Source of the DNA: Actinomycetes bacterium
GTDB taxonomy: Bacteria > Actinomycetota > Acidimicrobiia > Acidimicrobiales > Ilumatobacteraceae
Reading direction: 5' to 3'
NCBI GenBank assembly: GCA_025358125.1
Contig: JANYKS010000059.1
Location: forward strand, 1-52,931
Length of the DNA stretch: 52,931 bases
How positions within the stretch are numbered: position 1 is the first letter of the stretch; each line of letters opens with the position of its first letter. The notes under the pieces are model-generated. The model saw nothing but the letters and a program-made list of their open reading frames with translations, searched no databases and was not told the origin of the DNA. The translations under genes were made by a program, and so were the position numbers. This document shows, one piece after another, positions 7,268 to 16,156 of the stretch.

Positions 7268-8651
7268 CAGCCGCTATCCGCTCGGCAACCATCACGGTCG
7301 GCAGGTGAGTGTTGGCCCGCGGCAGATCAGGGAAGATGCTCGCGTCACAGACCCGCAACCGCGTGTAACCGTGTACCCGTGCAGTCGTGTCGACTACCGC
7401 GCGGACATCGCCCACCGGCCCCATCCGGCATGAACAACCCGGATGCACGTAGTCTCCGACATTGTCGGAAAGCCACACCCCGATTTCGTCGTCGCCCTCC
7501 GCAAGAGCGGCCAGCGGCGTGCCGATGTCATCGATGAGCACGGCCTGCGAGATTCGCTGAAACGGTTTGCTCCCGGCGAGCAACACCATGTGGCGAGTCG
7601 CCTCGATCAGCCGGGCACGGTCGCGTTCGTCGTCGAGCATATTCAAGCGCACGATCGGTCGGCCCTCCGTCAACTCGATCGAGCCGGTCGAGTGAATCGA
7701 CATCACCGCCACCAACAGCGCGCCGTACTCGTCGGAGCCGACGTGATTGAGCGGCAGCAACTGGAGATCCGCATGCTCGATTGACGACGACCAGCGCAGC
7801 AGCGTTGCCGCAGCGAGTCCGGCGGAGTCGCCGGGTTCGCGCAGATGCAACACAAGCCGCGCTGATGCATGGTCCTTCAGAGCGCAGCCGACGCCTGGGA
7901 GATCGACGCCACTGCGCAACAACAGCAACGGGGAATGGATCGCACCGGCGCTGACGACGACCTCGCCGGCGTCGATCGTCTCGCCGTCGACGGTATGCAC
8001 GCCGACCGCGACGTGATCGTCGAGGAGCACTCGCTCGACGGCCGTACCGGCGCGGACAGTCAGGTTGGGCCGATGACGGGCCGGAGCGAGGTAGGCGTCG
8101 TCGACCGACACCCGGCGTGCGTTCGCGCGGGTCAGCCACGCCGGGCCGGCGCCGAGCGCGCCCCCGCGCAGGTAGTCATCGCAATGCGCGTGGCCGAGCA
8201 ACAGCGCAGCTTCGACGAGTGCCCTGTCGACGGCGCCCCACTCATGTGGCGCTGGCTGGGTGAGTGGGATCGCAAGCCCGGCAAAGACGGGTTCGACGTC
8301 GCGCCACGACCAACCGGTGCACCCGAGATCGCGCTCCCAATGGTCGTAGTCCTCGGCAACACCCCACATTCCGATCATCGCGTTCACTGCCGACGACCCG
8401 CCGACCCCACGGCCGAGCTGGTAGGGCTTGGCCGTCGCTCCCTTCGTGCGCTCGGCGACGACATCGGCATAGGTCCGGCCCTGCTCGTTCAGGTCACCGA
8501 AGAACGACGCCGATGTCGAAGTCGACGACGTCCGATCCGGCCCCGCTTCGAGCAGCAGCACTTGGCGGTCGGGATCCTGCGACAATCGCGCCGCGAGTAC
8601 GACGCCTGCCGATCCAGCGCCGACGATCACGGTGTCGTAGCGCCCCTTCAT
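7251..8651 (-). CDS. GMC family FAD-dependent oxidoreductase
   Basis: A 466-aa flavoprotein of the glucose-methanol-choline oxidoreductase family, which oxidises alcohols. The N-terminus carries the FAD dinucleotide-binding motif (VIVGAGSAGVVLAARL) and the strand-2 end LLLEAGPD. The segment GRGVGGSSAVNAMI is the second FAD signature. The C-terminus has YVHPGCSCRMG and ANTHLPTVMVAERIA, which hold the catalytic His and the His/Asn partner. At under 470 aa it is shorter than choline dehydrogenases (about 550 aa), so the substrate is left open. ATG 8651 is preferred over TTG 8660 because TAGATT lies exactly 7 nt before it. Confidence 0.87.
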   Translation of the reverse strand: MKGRYDTVIVGAGSAGVVLAARLSQDPDRQVLLLEAGPDRTSSTSTSASFFGDLNEQGRTYADVVAERTKGATAKPYQLGRGVGGSSAVNAMIGMWGVAEDYDHWERDLGCTGWSWRDVEPVFAGLAIPLTQPAPHEWGAVDRALVEAALLLGHAHCDDYLRGGALGAGPAWLTRANARRVSVDDAYLAPARHRPNLTVRAGTAVERVLLDDHVAVGVHTVDGETIDAGEVVVSAGAIHSPLLLLRSGVDLPGVGCALKDHASARLVLHLREPGDSAGLAAATLLRWSSSIEHADLQLLPLNHVGSDEYGALLVAVMSIHSTGSIELTEGRPIVRLNMLDDERDRARLIEATRHMVLLAGSKPFQRISQAVLIDDIGTPLAALAEGDDEIGVWLSDNVGDYVHPGCSCRMGPVGDVRAVVDTTARVHGYTRLRVCDASIFPDLPRANTHLPTVMVAERIAAAIAAS

Positions 8652-8658
8652 CGCGGAC

Positions 8659-8664
8659 AATCTA
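8659..8664 (-). promoter_or_regulatory. -10 hexamer TAGATT overlapping an upstream stop codon
   Basis: On the minus strand TAGATT ends 7 nt before ATG 8651. Its first three bases are the TAG stop of the upstream histidine phosphatase gene (8664-8662). The oxidoreductase can therefore be transcribed as a leaderless mRNA from inside the end of the preceding gene. Confidence 0.5.
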
Positions 8665-9486
8665 CGGGTTCACCCGCCGGCCTGCCCCGGCGGCTGGCTC
8701 GCTGTCCGGGTCGGCGCCGCGTTCGCTGTCCTGTTCGCTGTCCTGTTTCGCTGTCCCGTTGCTGTCCTGTTCGCTGCCCGGGTCGGCGCCGTGTTCGCTG
8801 TCCTGTTCGGCGACCGGGCCATTGACCATTTCGGTCGACGTGTCGCGAGCCGTTTCCGATTCGAGGCCGCAGAGATGGGCGTGGTCGTTGTACCGGATCA
8901 GCTTCCACCGACCGGGCCGCACGAGTTGGAGCTCGGTGATGGAGGTGTTGAGGGTCCAGATGTCGAACGCACCGATATGTGGGCCGTGCAGGGCCTGGCG
9001 CAGCGCGGCGTCGACGACGCCGCCGTGACATGACACAACGATCGTCTTGCCGTCGTAGCGGTCCATCGTCTTGGAGATGACCTCGCCGACGCGCAGATGA
9101 AATGCCGCCAGGGTCTCCCCGCCCGGAAAGCCGATGCTGTACGGGTCGCTCTCCCAATCACGGTCGCCGTACCGTTCGACGAACTCGTCGAACGTGATGC
9201 CGTCGCAGTCGACGCCGGGGTCGTGCTCACCGAAGCCGTCGATCACCTCGATCGGCAGGTTCCTGAGCGCCGGCGCGATGATCTCGGCTGTTTCTCGCGC
9301 ACGCGCGAACTGGCTGCTGATGAGCACGTCGGCGCAGACATCGGTTCCATCAGCCCAGCGGTCGCGCAGCCGTCCGGCCTGAAGACGGCCGAGCGGTGAG
9401 AGGCCCGTACAGGTGCGGAAGCCGCCGATTCGGCGCTGGACCGTGGTGTTCGATTCGCCGTGGCGAACGAGGATGAGGCGAGTCAC
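8662..9486 (-). CDS. histidine phosphatase (phosphoglycerate mutase-like) with repetitive acidic tail
   Basis: A 274-aa protein of the histidine phosphatase superfamily. The phosphorylated-His motif is LVRHGES near the N-terminus (His9), and the second catalytic His is in VSCHGGVVDA. The catalytic domain ends near residue 210. It is followed by about 60 residues of low-complexity acidic sequence built from EQDSE and GADPxSE units. Family members dephosphorylate phosphosugars, nucleotides or proteins; the substrate is not evident. The start is GTG 9486, with TACTGT 9 nt upstream. Its stop codon lies inside the promoter of the next gene. Confidence 0.82.
   Translation of the reverse strand: MTRLILVRHGESNTTVQRRIGGFRTCTGLSPLGRLQAGRLRDRWADGTDVCADVLISSQFARARETAEIIAPALRNLPIEVIDGFGEHDPGVDCDGITFDEFVERYGDRDWESDPYSIGFPGGETLAAFHLRVGEVISKTMDRYDGKTIVVSCHGGVVDAALRQALHGPHIGAFDIWTLNTSITELQLVRPGRWKLIRYNDHAHLCGLESETARDTSTEMVNGPVAEQDSEHGADPGSEQDSNGTAKQDSEQDSERGADPDSEPAAGAGRRVNP
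8692..8822. repeat. imperfect tandem repeats in the phosphatase tail
   Basis: Repeated CTGTCCTGTTCG units and two larger copies of GGGTCGGCGCCG(C/T)GTTCGCT fill this stretch. On the minus strand they encode EQDSE and GADPxSE repeats of the acidic C-terminal tail. Confidence 0.7.
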
Positions 9487-9495
9487 AAGGAGGCC

Positions 9496-9501
9496 ACAGT
9501 A
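9496..9501 (-). promoter_or_regulatory. -10 hexamer TACTGT, leaderless start at 9486
   Basis: On the minus strand TACTGT ends 9 nt before GTG 9486, the start of the histidine phosphatase gene. Confidence 0.45.
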
Positions 9502-9630
9502 GGCGCAGCGCCGCAGTTGTCCGACATCGGCAACGGAACCTGCTCGCTCTTCGCTGACTTTTCGTTCAAAGGAAAGCGGCCGACGGACCGTACCCTCGTA
9601 GGGTCAGAGTGCATCCATCAGAGCTTCAGA

Positions 9631-9636
9631 AGGAGG
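9631..9636 (+). promoter_or_regulatory. strong Shine-Dalgarno site of guaB
   Basis: AGGAGG lies 4 nt before ATG 9641. guaB is one of the few first-in-unit genes here with a canonical ribosome binding site and a long leader; the 154-bp gap upstream contains an ACCCT-CGT-AGGGT hairpin at 9592-9604. Confidence 0.75.
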
Positions 9637-9640
9637 CACC

Positions 9641-11161
9641 ATGTCCACCCCTTCGCCTTCCCGCCCGACCGGTCGTAGCGATCGCAACACATTCTTCGAC
9701 CGCTTCGAGGCGCTCACGTTCGATGACGTCGTCATCGTCCCGGGCTATAGCGAGGTGCTGCCCGACGCAGTGGACACCTCTGCCGTATTCGCCCGCGACA
9801 TCCGTTTGGCCATGCCGCTCGTGTCGGCAGCGATGGACAAGGTCACCGAAGCGCCGATGGCGGTTGCGATGGCGCGCGAGGGCGGCATCGGCGTGATCCA
9901 CCGCAATCTCTCCATCGCCGATCAGGCCGCCGAGGTCCAGAAGGTGAAGCGCAGTCAGAGCGGGATGATCACCGATCCGGTCACGCTCGGCCCTTCCGCC
10001 ACGCTGCACGAGGCCGAGGCGCTGATGCATCGATTCAAGTTCAGTGGCGTGCCCATCACGGATTCCGATGGGCGATTGGTCGGAATCCTGACCAACCGCG
10101 ACGTCCGCTTTTGCGAGGGCAGTGACTACGACCGACCGGTCAGTGATTTCATGACCCGTGATCGTCTGATCACAGCGCCCGTCGGCACCACCCTCGACGA
10201 CGCGAGGGCCACGCTCCAGAAGTACCGGATCGAGAAGCTTCCCCTCGTAGACGATGCCGGTTTCCTGCGCGGTCTGATCACCGTGAAGGACATCCTCAAG
10301 CGCCAGGAGTTCCCGAACGGCACCCGCGACTCCAAGGGCCGCCTCGCCTGCGCGGCGGCTGTCGGTGTCGGTCCTGATGTCGAGGAGCGGGCGGACGCGC
10401 TTGTGGCGATGGGCGTCGACGCAATCGTGATCGACACCGCGCACGGGCACTCTGCCGGGGTCATCAAAACGATCGAGCGGCTACACGCCGGTTGGCCGTC
10501 CGTTGCGATCATCGCCGGCAATGTCGTCACCGAGGACGGCGTCGACGCGCTCACCGCGGCAGGCGCCGATGCGATCAAGGTCGGTGTCGGGGCCGGGTCG
10601 ATCTGCACCACGCGGGTCATTTCCGGCGCCGGAATGCCCCAACTGTCGGCAATCTTCTTCACCTCCAAGCACGCCAGAAAACTCGGCATCCCGGTGATCG
10701 CCGACGGCGGAATCACCTACAGCGGCGACATCGTGAAGGCGATCGCCGCCGGCGCCGAAACGGTCATGCTCGGCTCGCTGCTCGCCGGCACCGAAGAAGC
10801 CCCCGGCGAGCTCGAGCTGTTCGAGGGCCGCCGCTACAAGACCTACCGCGGCATGGGCTCGCTCGGCGCGATGCAGGGCCACGGCGCCGATCGCTACGCC
10901 AGCGGCCAGTCGTCCACCGGGACCCGCAAGCTGGTTCCAGAAGGCATCGAGGGTCGGGTGCCCCACGCCGGCGCTCTCGGCGACGTGACCTATCAACTCA
11001 TCGGCGGACTCCGCAGCGGTATGGGCTATGCCGGCGCCGGCACCCTCCAGGCCCTCCGCGACGGAGCCCGATTCATGAAGGTGACGACCGCCGGTCGCGA
11101 GGAATCCCATCCCCACGACGTCACCATCACCAAAGAGTCGCCCAACTACCAAAGAAGTTGA
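9641..11161 (+). CDS. guaB: inosine-5'-monophosphate dehydrogenase
   Basis: IMP dehydrogenase converts IMP to XMP with NAD+, the committed step of guanine nucleotide synthesis in the cytosol. The 506-aa length is typical. The TIM-barrel start ([17 protein letters not shown]) is followed by two CBS domains (about residues 110-225), the Cys-loop GAGSICTTR with catalytic Cys322, and the flap segment containing [13 protein letters not shown]. The C-terminal end [20 protein letters not shown] is also characteristic. The CBS pair is where ATP/GTP-type effectors bind in the family. The start is fixed by AGGAGG 4 nt before the ATG. It is convergent with the VWA gene, with a hairpin in the 144-bp gap. 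Confidence 0.97.
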   Translation: MSTPSPSRPTGRSDRNTFFDRFEALTFDDVVIVPGYSEVLPDAVDTSAVFARDIRLAMPLVSAAMDKVTEAPMAVAMAREGGIGVIHRNLSIADQAAEVQKVKRSQSGMITDPVTLGPSATLHEAEALMHRFKFSGVPITDSDGRLVGILTNRDVRFCEGSDYDRPVSDFMTRDRLITAPVGTTLDDARATLQKYRIEKLPLVDDAGFLRGLITVKDILKRQEFPNGTRDSKGRLACAAAVGVGPDVEERADALVAMGVDAIVIDTAHGHSAGVIKTIERLHAGWPSVAIIAGNVVTEDGVDALTAAGADAIKVGVGAGSICTTRVISGAGMPQLSAIFFTSKHARKLGIPVIADGGITYSGDIVKAIAAGAETVMLGSLLAGTEEAPGELELFEGRRYKTYRGMGSLGAMQGHGADRYASGQSSTGTRKLVPEGIEGRVPHAGALGDVTYQLIGGLRSGMGYAGAGTLQALRDGARFMKVTTAGREESHPHDVTITKESPNYQRS

Positions 11162-11216
11162 GCAGACGCGCACGCGTACGCCGAGCGAAGGGCTTGGGCG
11201 CGATGTGAGCAGGCGC

Positions 11217-11235
11217 GGGCGCGCAAATCGCGCCC
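11217..11235. terminator. candidate bidirectional hairpin between guaB and the VWA gene
   Basis: A perfect 7-bp stem, GGGCGCG (11217-11223) with CGCGCCC (11229-11235), around a CAAAT loop, sits in the gap between two convergent genes. It lacks a T-tract, so intrinsic termination is uncertain. Confidence 0.4.
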
Positions 11236-11305
11236 ACCACTGTTCGCCAGGTGCGAGCCGACGTTCCCGCCAACCAGCGAGCGCCAGCGAGCGCCAACCG
11301 AGCGC

Positions 11306-12736
11306 CTACGCGAGTTTTTCGACGAAAGCTTCCAACTGGCGCAGGTTGCGGCACTCGTAGACACCGTCGGTATGTGTGGCGTAGTCGCCAACGATCGAGT
11401 CGCCGGTGTTCCAGTAGCTGCGCGGCTCGGGGTTGAGCCAGTACACGTGGCGGGCCTTCTGGCGGATGTTCTTCACGACCCACGCCTGGGTCGCGTGGTA
11501 GTTGTTGCGCGCATCACCGAGTAGCAGCACCGTGGTCTTCGGGCCGATGTCCTTGCCCCACTTGTCCCAGAACACCTCGAACGCGTGGCCATAGTCGCTG
11601 TGGCCGTCGACCCAGACGACATCGGCCTCGGTGTTCACGCGGTGAATGGCTTCCTGGATGTCCTCGGTGCTCTTGAAGTACTCGGTCACCTCGTCGATCC
11701 CGTCGATGAACACGAACGAGCGCACCTTGCTGAACTGACCCTGGATCGCGTAGACGAGCATCAGCGTGAACCGCGCGAATGCGGCGACCGAGCCACTGAT
11801 GTCGGCGACCACCATCAGCTCCGGCTTGGCCGGGCGCGGATATTTGAACTTCGGCTCGGCCGGCACCCCGCCGTATGACAGTGAGTGGCGGACCGTGCTT
11901 CGAAAATCGAGCGGGCCCTTGCGGCCGTGGCGACGCTTGCGGGCCAGCCGCGCGGCGAGCTTGCGGGTCAGCGGGTAGAGCGACTTCTTCAACGCCTGCA
12001 TCTCGTCGCGCGAGGCATGCATGAACTCGACGTCTTCCGGCAGCGGCTTGCGCAGCGTCTTGGCCATCGCTTCCGCGCCGCGATCAGCAACGAGGCGGCG
12101 GCGGATCTCGGCCTCGATCTCTTTCTTGAACTGCTCGATCCGGCTGTCGTACTCGTCCTTCTCCAGTCGCTCCTCGAGCGCGGTCAGGTCGCCGCCGACC
12201 TCTTCCCGGCTGGCGTCCATCAGCTTGTCCTGCATTGCCTCGAGATCGAGGTTGCGCAGCGTGCGATAGAGGTAGTACGTGCCACCGACCGGACGACCTG
12301 GCTCCATCCCTGCGAAGCGCTGAACGGCCTGCTTGGCGAGCGCCCGCATCATGCCCTGGTCGCCGTTCAACAGCGCCTTCATGAGCAGATTCATCAGCTC
12401 CTCGGGCGTCAGCGAATCCATGCCGCCACCGCCGGCGCCCTTGCCCTCGCCCTGGGCCTCTTGCATCTCGCGCCACATCTCGTCGAGATCGGTGTCGCCG
12501 TCGACCAACTTGTACTCCGGACCGCGCAGGCTGAAGTAGACCTCGAACACTGTCTCGAACGCGCGCCAGTGGGTGTTGTTCTTCACCATTGTCGCGGCGA
12601 GCGCATACTTGAACGCCTCGCGATCCTCGATCGGGATGTGCTGAACGGCTTCCATCGCGTCGAGATTCTCGGTCAGCGAGACCGGCAGCCCCGCGTTACG
12701 GAGCTCCGACACGAAACCGGCCAGCAGGTCCAGCAT
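11306..12736 (-). CDS. VWA domain protein, CoxE-like, MoxR partner
   Basis: A 476-aa cytosolic protein of the CoxE/VWA-containing family that usually works with a MoxR AAA+ ATPase as a metal- or cofactor-insertion chaperone pair. The N-terminal half is helical and charged. The C-terminal half is a von Willebrand A domain with the MIDAS motif VVADISGSVAAF and the later segment LLLGDARNNY. A Gly-rich acidic linker lies near residues 94-108. It is 26 bp downstream of the MoxR gene on the same strand, consistent with an operon. The client is unknown; no CO-dehydrogenase or methanol-dehydrogenase gene is nearby. Confidence 0.85.
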   Translation of the reverse strand: MLDLLAGFVSELRNAGLPVSLTENLDAMEAVQHIPIEDREAFKYALAATMVKNNTHWRAFETVFEVYFSLRGPEYKLVDGDTDLDEMWREMQEAQGEGKGAGGGGMDSLTPEELMNLLMKALLNGDQGMMRALAKQAVQRFAGMEPGRPVGGTYYLYRTLRNLDLEAMQDKLMDASREEVGGDLTALEERLEKDEYDSRIEQFKKEIEAEIRRRLVADRGAEAMAKTLRKPLPEDVEFMHASRDEMQALKKSLYPLTRKLAARLARKRRHGRKGPLDFRSTVRHSLSYGGVPAEPKFKYPRPAKPELMVVADISGSVAAFARFTLMLVYAIQGQFSKVRSFVFIDGIDEVTEYFKSTEDIQEAIHRVNTEADVVWVDGHSDYGHAFEVFWDKWGKDIGPKTTVLLLGDARNNYHATQAWVVKNIRQKARHVYWLNPEPRSYWNTGDSIVGDYATHTDGVYECRNLRQLEAFVEKLA

Positions 12737-12762
12737 GTCGATCTACCAGCGACCCGGCGAGG

Positions 12763-13635
12763 TCATTTCGCCGCTTCGACGGACAGCTCTTTGGCCGCCT
12801 TGGCGATGTCGGTCTGGTATTTGAGGAGGACGTGCAGCGTGTCCTTGGCCTGCTGGGCGTCGACCTGCTCGACACCGAGCAGCACGAGCGTGCGAGCCCA
12901 GTCGATCGTCTCACTGACGCTCGGCGCCTTCTTGAGATCGAGTTGGCGGATACTGCGCACGATCCGCGCGATCTGATCGGCGAGGTTCTCGCTGACACCG
13001 GGCACACGGGTCGTGACGATGAGCTTCTCGCGCGCCATGTCGGGGTAGTCGACGTGAAGGTAGAGACAGCGGCGCTTCAGTGCCTCTGACAGCTCACGGG
13101 TGTTGTTCGAGGTGAGGAACACGAGTGGAATCTGCTTGGCGACGATAGTGCCGAGTTCAGGGATGGACACCTGATATTCGGACAGGATCTCGAGCAGCAG
13201 CGCCTCGGTCTCGACCTCGACCCGGTCCACTTCGTCGATCAGCAACACCACCGGGTCCTCTGCCGTGATGGCCTCCAGCAGTGGGCGGGTGAGCAAGAAC
13301 TCGTCGGAGAAGATGTCGTCGTGGACATCGCTCCACGAGTCGCTGTTCTTGTCGGCCTGGATCCGGAGCAACTGCTTCTTGTAGTTCCATTCATAGAGGG
13401 CCTTGGATTCGTCGAGACCTTCGTAGCACTGGAGGCGAATCAACCGCGCTCCGGTCATCTCGGCGACACTCTTGGCCAACTGCGTCTTGCCGGTACCGGC
13501 AGGCCCCTCGACCAACACTGGCTTGCCGAGTCGATCGGCGAGGAAAACGACGCCGGCAATCCCTTCGTCGGCCAGGTAGTTGACGTCGCGAAGACCCTCG
13601 CGCACTGACTGAACGGACTCGAAGCGGTTTCCCAT
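12763..13635 (-). CDS. MoxR family AAA+ ATPase
   Basis: A 290-aa MoxR-type AAA+ ATPase. Walker A is EGPAGTGKTQLAKS (residues about 39-52), Walker B is VVLLIDEVDRVE, and sensor 1 is the VFLTSNNTREL segment. A conserved RRCLYLHVDYPD stretch includes the arginine finger region. MoxR proteins pair with VWA proteins to remodel or load metallo-enzymes and envelope proteins; the partner here is the gene just downstream. The ATG 13635 start is supported by TAAGGT 9 nt upstream. It is divergent from the TerB-like/AAA gene, with 71 bp between the two starts. Confidence 0.9.
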   Translation of the reverse strand: MGNRFESVQSVREGLRDVNYLADEGIAGVVFLADRLGKPVLVEGPAGTGKTQLAKSVAEMTGARLIRLQCYEGLDESKALYEWNYKKQLLRIQADKNSDSWSDVHDDIFSDEFLLTRPLLEAITAEDPVVLLIDEVDRVEVETEALLLEILSEYQVSIPELGTIVAKQIPLVFLTSNNTRELSEALKRRCLYLHVDYPDMAREKLIVTTRVPGVSENLADQIARIVRSIRQLDLKKAPSVSETIDWARTLVLLGVEQVDAQQAKDTLHVLLKYQTDIAKAAKELSVEAAK

Positions 13636-13644
13636 ACGGATCGC

Positions 13645-13699
13645 ACCTTACCGTTGGACACCGCCACGTCATCAATCGAGTATCACGACGCCATACGAT
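13645..13699. promoter_or_regulatory. divergent promoters of the two AAA+/VWA units
   Basis: On the minus strand TAAGGT (13650-13645) ends 9 nt before ATG 13635 (MoxR). On the plus strand TACGAT (13694-13699) ends 7 nt before GTG 13707. Both genes lack a Shine-Dalgarno sequence. The 71-bp gap leaves room for one shared regulator site between the promoters. Confidence 0.5.
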
Positions 13700-13706
13700 G
13701 CACTCC

Positions 13707-15170
13707 GTGGATCGCGGGCCCCTCGGAGACGACATCGACCGGTTCGTCGACACGGTCTGCAGCGACCTCGCCGGCCTCTCCCACAAGCCACCGGAGTCGC
13801 ATCGGCCCGACGCGATCATCGAGGCCGCTTGCGTCGTGGCCGCAGCGCTCGATGCCGATGACCGGCTGTCGGATGATGAGTCATGGGCGTACGTCCGCGG
13901 TATCGGCATGATCAGCGAACCGGCGATCGTCGGCACGCCTGCGGAGCTACGAGCCGGCGGCGTGTTCACGGACAAAGCCGGCTGGGTGCAGTCTCCTTCG
14001 GTCCTGTTCGATCTGCTGGTACGCGCCGACGCCCGCGACGGCACCGACCGCAGCCACCGCTATCACGATCTGGTCCTGCGCCTGTGCAGGTCTGCAATGG
14101 CCGTCGACCTGGTCACCACCACGGCCGAACTCGATCACATCGAGACGTTCCGCCACACGATGTTGACGGCGTTCGACGCGTCCGGCGTCGCCCGCCCCGG
14201 CCACGGCCGCACCCCACCGATCGCCAGCGATCGCGCAGGTGCTGGCTCCCCAGCCCCGAAACAGCCGGCCCCGAAACAGCCGGCCTCGACGTCGGCGGCG
14301 ACGGACAAGGCCGTCGCGCCGGCCGCCACTCCCGAGCTCACACTCGCACCTGCCCGAACGATCACCGAGCTGCTCGCCGAACTCGACGCGCTGATCGGAC
14401 TCGGCTCGGTCAAGGACGAAGTGGCACGGCTCACGAGCCTGCTCCAGATCCAGGCGTTACGCGCAGAGCGTGGCCTGCCGACGATCGAGATCAGCCATCA
14501 CCTGGTGTTCACCGGCAACCCTGGCACCGGTAAGACCACCGTCGGGCGATTGCTCAGCCAGATCTACCGTGCGGTCGGCGTGGTCTCCAAGGGCCATCTG
14601 ATCGAGACCGATCGTTCGATGCTCGTGGCCGGATTCGTTGGCCAGACCGCGACCAAGACGATGGCGGTCCTGCTGAGTTCGCTCGGCGGGATGTTGCTCA
14701 TCGATGAGGCGTACAGCCTGGCCCGCGGCGGCGCGGATGACTTCGGGCGTGAAGCCATCGACACGCTCGTCAAGTTCATGGAGGACAACCGCGACGACAT
14801 CGGCATCGTGGCGGCCGGCTACCCGGCCGAGATGCAGGATTTCATCGACATCAACCCTGGCCTGAAGAGCCGGTTCACGCGGACGATCAACTTTGCCGAC
14901 TACACCGATGTCGAACTCGTCACGATCTTCACCAGCCTCGGCGAAAAGAATAACTACTCCCCCACCGACGACGCCGTCGCGAAGCTGCATGCCCTGCTCG
15001 CCGCTCAGCAGCGCGACCGGGGTTTCGGCAACGCACGGTTCATCCGCAACGTGTTCGAGGAAGCTGTCGGACGGCAGGCGCAACGACTCACCGCGCTGGA
15101 GGACCCGACCGACGAGCAACTCTGCACGCTCATCGCCGACGATCTGCCTCCGGTCGGAGCACTGCTGTGA
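13707..15170 (+). CDS. CbbX/SpoVK-type AAA+ ATPase with N-terminal TerB-like region
   Basis: A 487-aa protein. Residues about 1-160 are helical and resemble the TerB-like domains found with stress ATPases (ACVVAAALDADDRLSDDE); this assignment is tentative. A Pro/Ala linker follows. The C-terminal 280 residues are a CbbX/SpoVK-type AAA+ domain: LDALIGLGSVKDEV entry, Walker A TGNPGTGKTT near residue 270, Walker B MLLIDEAYSLA near 330, and the RGFGNARFIRNVFE sensor-2 region. Relatives remodel proteins, for example rubisco or type VII secretion substrates. The start is GTG 13707, because TACGAT lies 7 nt before it and overlaps the alternative ATG 13698. It opens a tightly packed operon: the next start overlaps its stop as GTGA. 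Confidence 0.85.
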   Translation: MDRGPLGDDIDRFVDTVCSDLAGLSHKPPESHRPDAIIEAACVVAAALDADDRLSDDESWAYVRGIGMISEPAIVGTPAELRAGGVFTDKAGWVQSPSVLFDLLVRADARDGTDRSHRYHDLVLRLCRSAMAVDLVTTTAELDHIETFRHTMLTAFDASGVARPGHGRTPPIASDRAGAGSPAPKQPAPKQPASTSAATDKAVAPAATPELTLAPARTITELLAELDALIGLGSVKDEVARLTSLLQIQALRAERGLPTIEISHHLVFTGNPGTGKTTVGRLLSQIYRAVGVVSKGHLIETDRSMLVAGFVGQTATKTMAVLLSSLGGMLLIDEAYSLARGGADDFGREAIDTLVKFMEDNRDDIGIVAAGYPAEMQDFIDINPGLKSRFTRTINFADYTDVELVTIFTSLGEKNNYSPTDDAVAKLHALLAAQQRDRGFGNARFIRNVFEEAVGRQAQRLTALEDPTDEQLCTLIADDLPPVGALL

Positions 15171-16156
15171 CGGCCAAGCGGTTCGGGGCCCTCCTTGTCG
15201 CGGTTGCGCTCGTCGTCGGGGCGCTCATCCTGCGCAATACGCTGAACGCCAGCACATCGAGCGGCACCGATTCAACGGGTGGCACGCCGTCGAAGGGCAG
15301 CCAGACTTTGATCTGCAGCACCGAGTTCGCTGCCGTGTGCGCGGGTCTCGGCGCCGCCATCGATGTGACCGTCGAACCCGCCGGCACGACGCTCGACCGG
15401 CTCGCTCAGGCGCCCGACGGCGATCTTCCCGACGCATGGCTGACGCTCGACCCGTTCCCGGCGATGCTCGAACAGACCAGGACCAGAACCGGTTTCGCGT
15501 CAGCTGTCGCATCGAGCAACACAGTCGCCGTAACGGATCCGAAACTGACCCTGCTCGCCGACCGTGCCGGCGCGCTGCAGGCTTCGTGTGGGTCGGCCAT
15601 GTTCTGGAAATGCGTCGGCGATTTCGCAGGAAGCCAGTGGGCCGACCACGGCGGCAAGGCCGAGTGGACGACCATCAAGCCGTCCTTCCAGAACCCCGCT
15701 TCGGAAGCGATCGGCCTGTTGGTACTCGCCAATTTCGTCGCCGGCTACTTCGCCAGCAGCGACATCTCGGCCAAACCATTGGAGGGCGACCCGAACCTGG
15801 CCCGCTGGTTGCGCAGTCTCGGCACCAACGTCGCTGTCACCGCTTCCGGAACTACGCCGCTGATCACGCTGCTGACCCGAGGGAGCGCGCTCAACGTCGC
15901 CACGACCGACACGGCCGAGCTGAGCACCGTTGCCGAAGCGCAGACCGCCAAGTACGCGACCCTGGCTGCCGCGCCCGTCATCCAGCTTCGCGCCGTGCTC
16001 GCCCGCCTCAGCCGCGCCAACACCGGCGATCTCCTCGCACAAGTCGGCGCTCTCTTGACCAAGTCGGGCTGGGGTTCCCCGAACTTCGACCAGCCGACGC
16101 TGTCAGAGAGTACGTTCATAACACTTCGCCAGCTCTGGAAGGACACCAACAAATGA
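15167..16156 (+). CDS. membrane-anchored solute-binding-like protein
   Basis: A 329-aa protein with one N-terminal transmembrane helix (residues about 5-24), a Ser/Thr/Gly linker and an extracytoplasmic domain with the general look of a periplasmic binding protein type 2. It has two cysteines early (LICSTEFAAVC) and a pair (ASCGSAMFWKC) that could form disulfides. No lipobox is present. GTG 15167 overlaps the previous stop codon, and its own TGA overlaps the next ATG, so all three genes are translationally linked. No ABC permease or ATPase is nearby, so a sensory or scaffolding role fits better than uptake; this is inference. Confidence 0.7.
   Translation: MTAKRFGALLVAVALVVGALILRNTLNASTSSGTDSTGGTPSKGSQTLICSTEFAAVCAGLGAAIDVTVEPAGTTLDRLAQAPDGDLPDAWLTLDPFPAMLEQTRTRTGFASAVASSNTVAVTDPKLTLLADRAGALQASCGSAMFWKCVGDFAGSQWADHGGKAEWTTIKPSFQNPASEAIGLLVLANFVAGYFASSDISAKPLEGDPNLARWLRSLGTNVAVTASGTTPLITLLTRGSALNVATTDTAELSTVAEAQTAKYATLAAAPVIQLRAVLARLSRANTGDLLAQVGALLTKSGWGSPNFDQPTLSESTFITLRQLWKDTNK

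Noticed and set aside
9592..9604. Riboswitch or attenuator before guaB
   Set aside because: Only a 5-bp ACCCT-AGGGT hairpin is visible in the 154-bp gap; nothing resembles a known purine riboswitch.
14893..16152. N-terminal 420-residue extension of the VWA lipoprotein frame
   Set aside because: The extension lies over two real genes in another frame. The lipoprotein signal starts at ATG 16153, which overlaps the previous stop.
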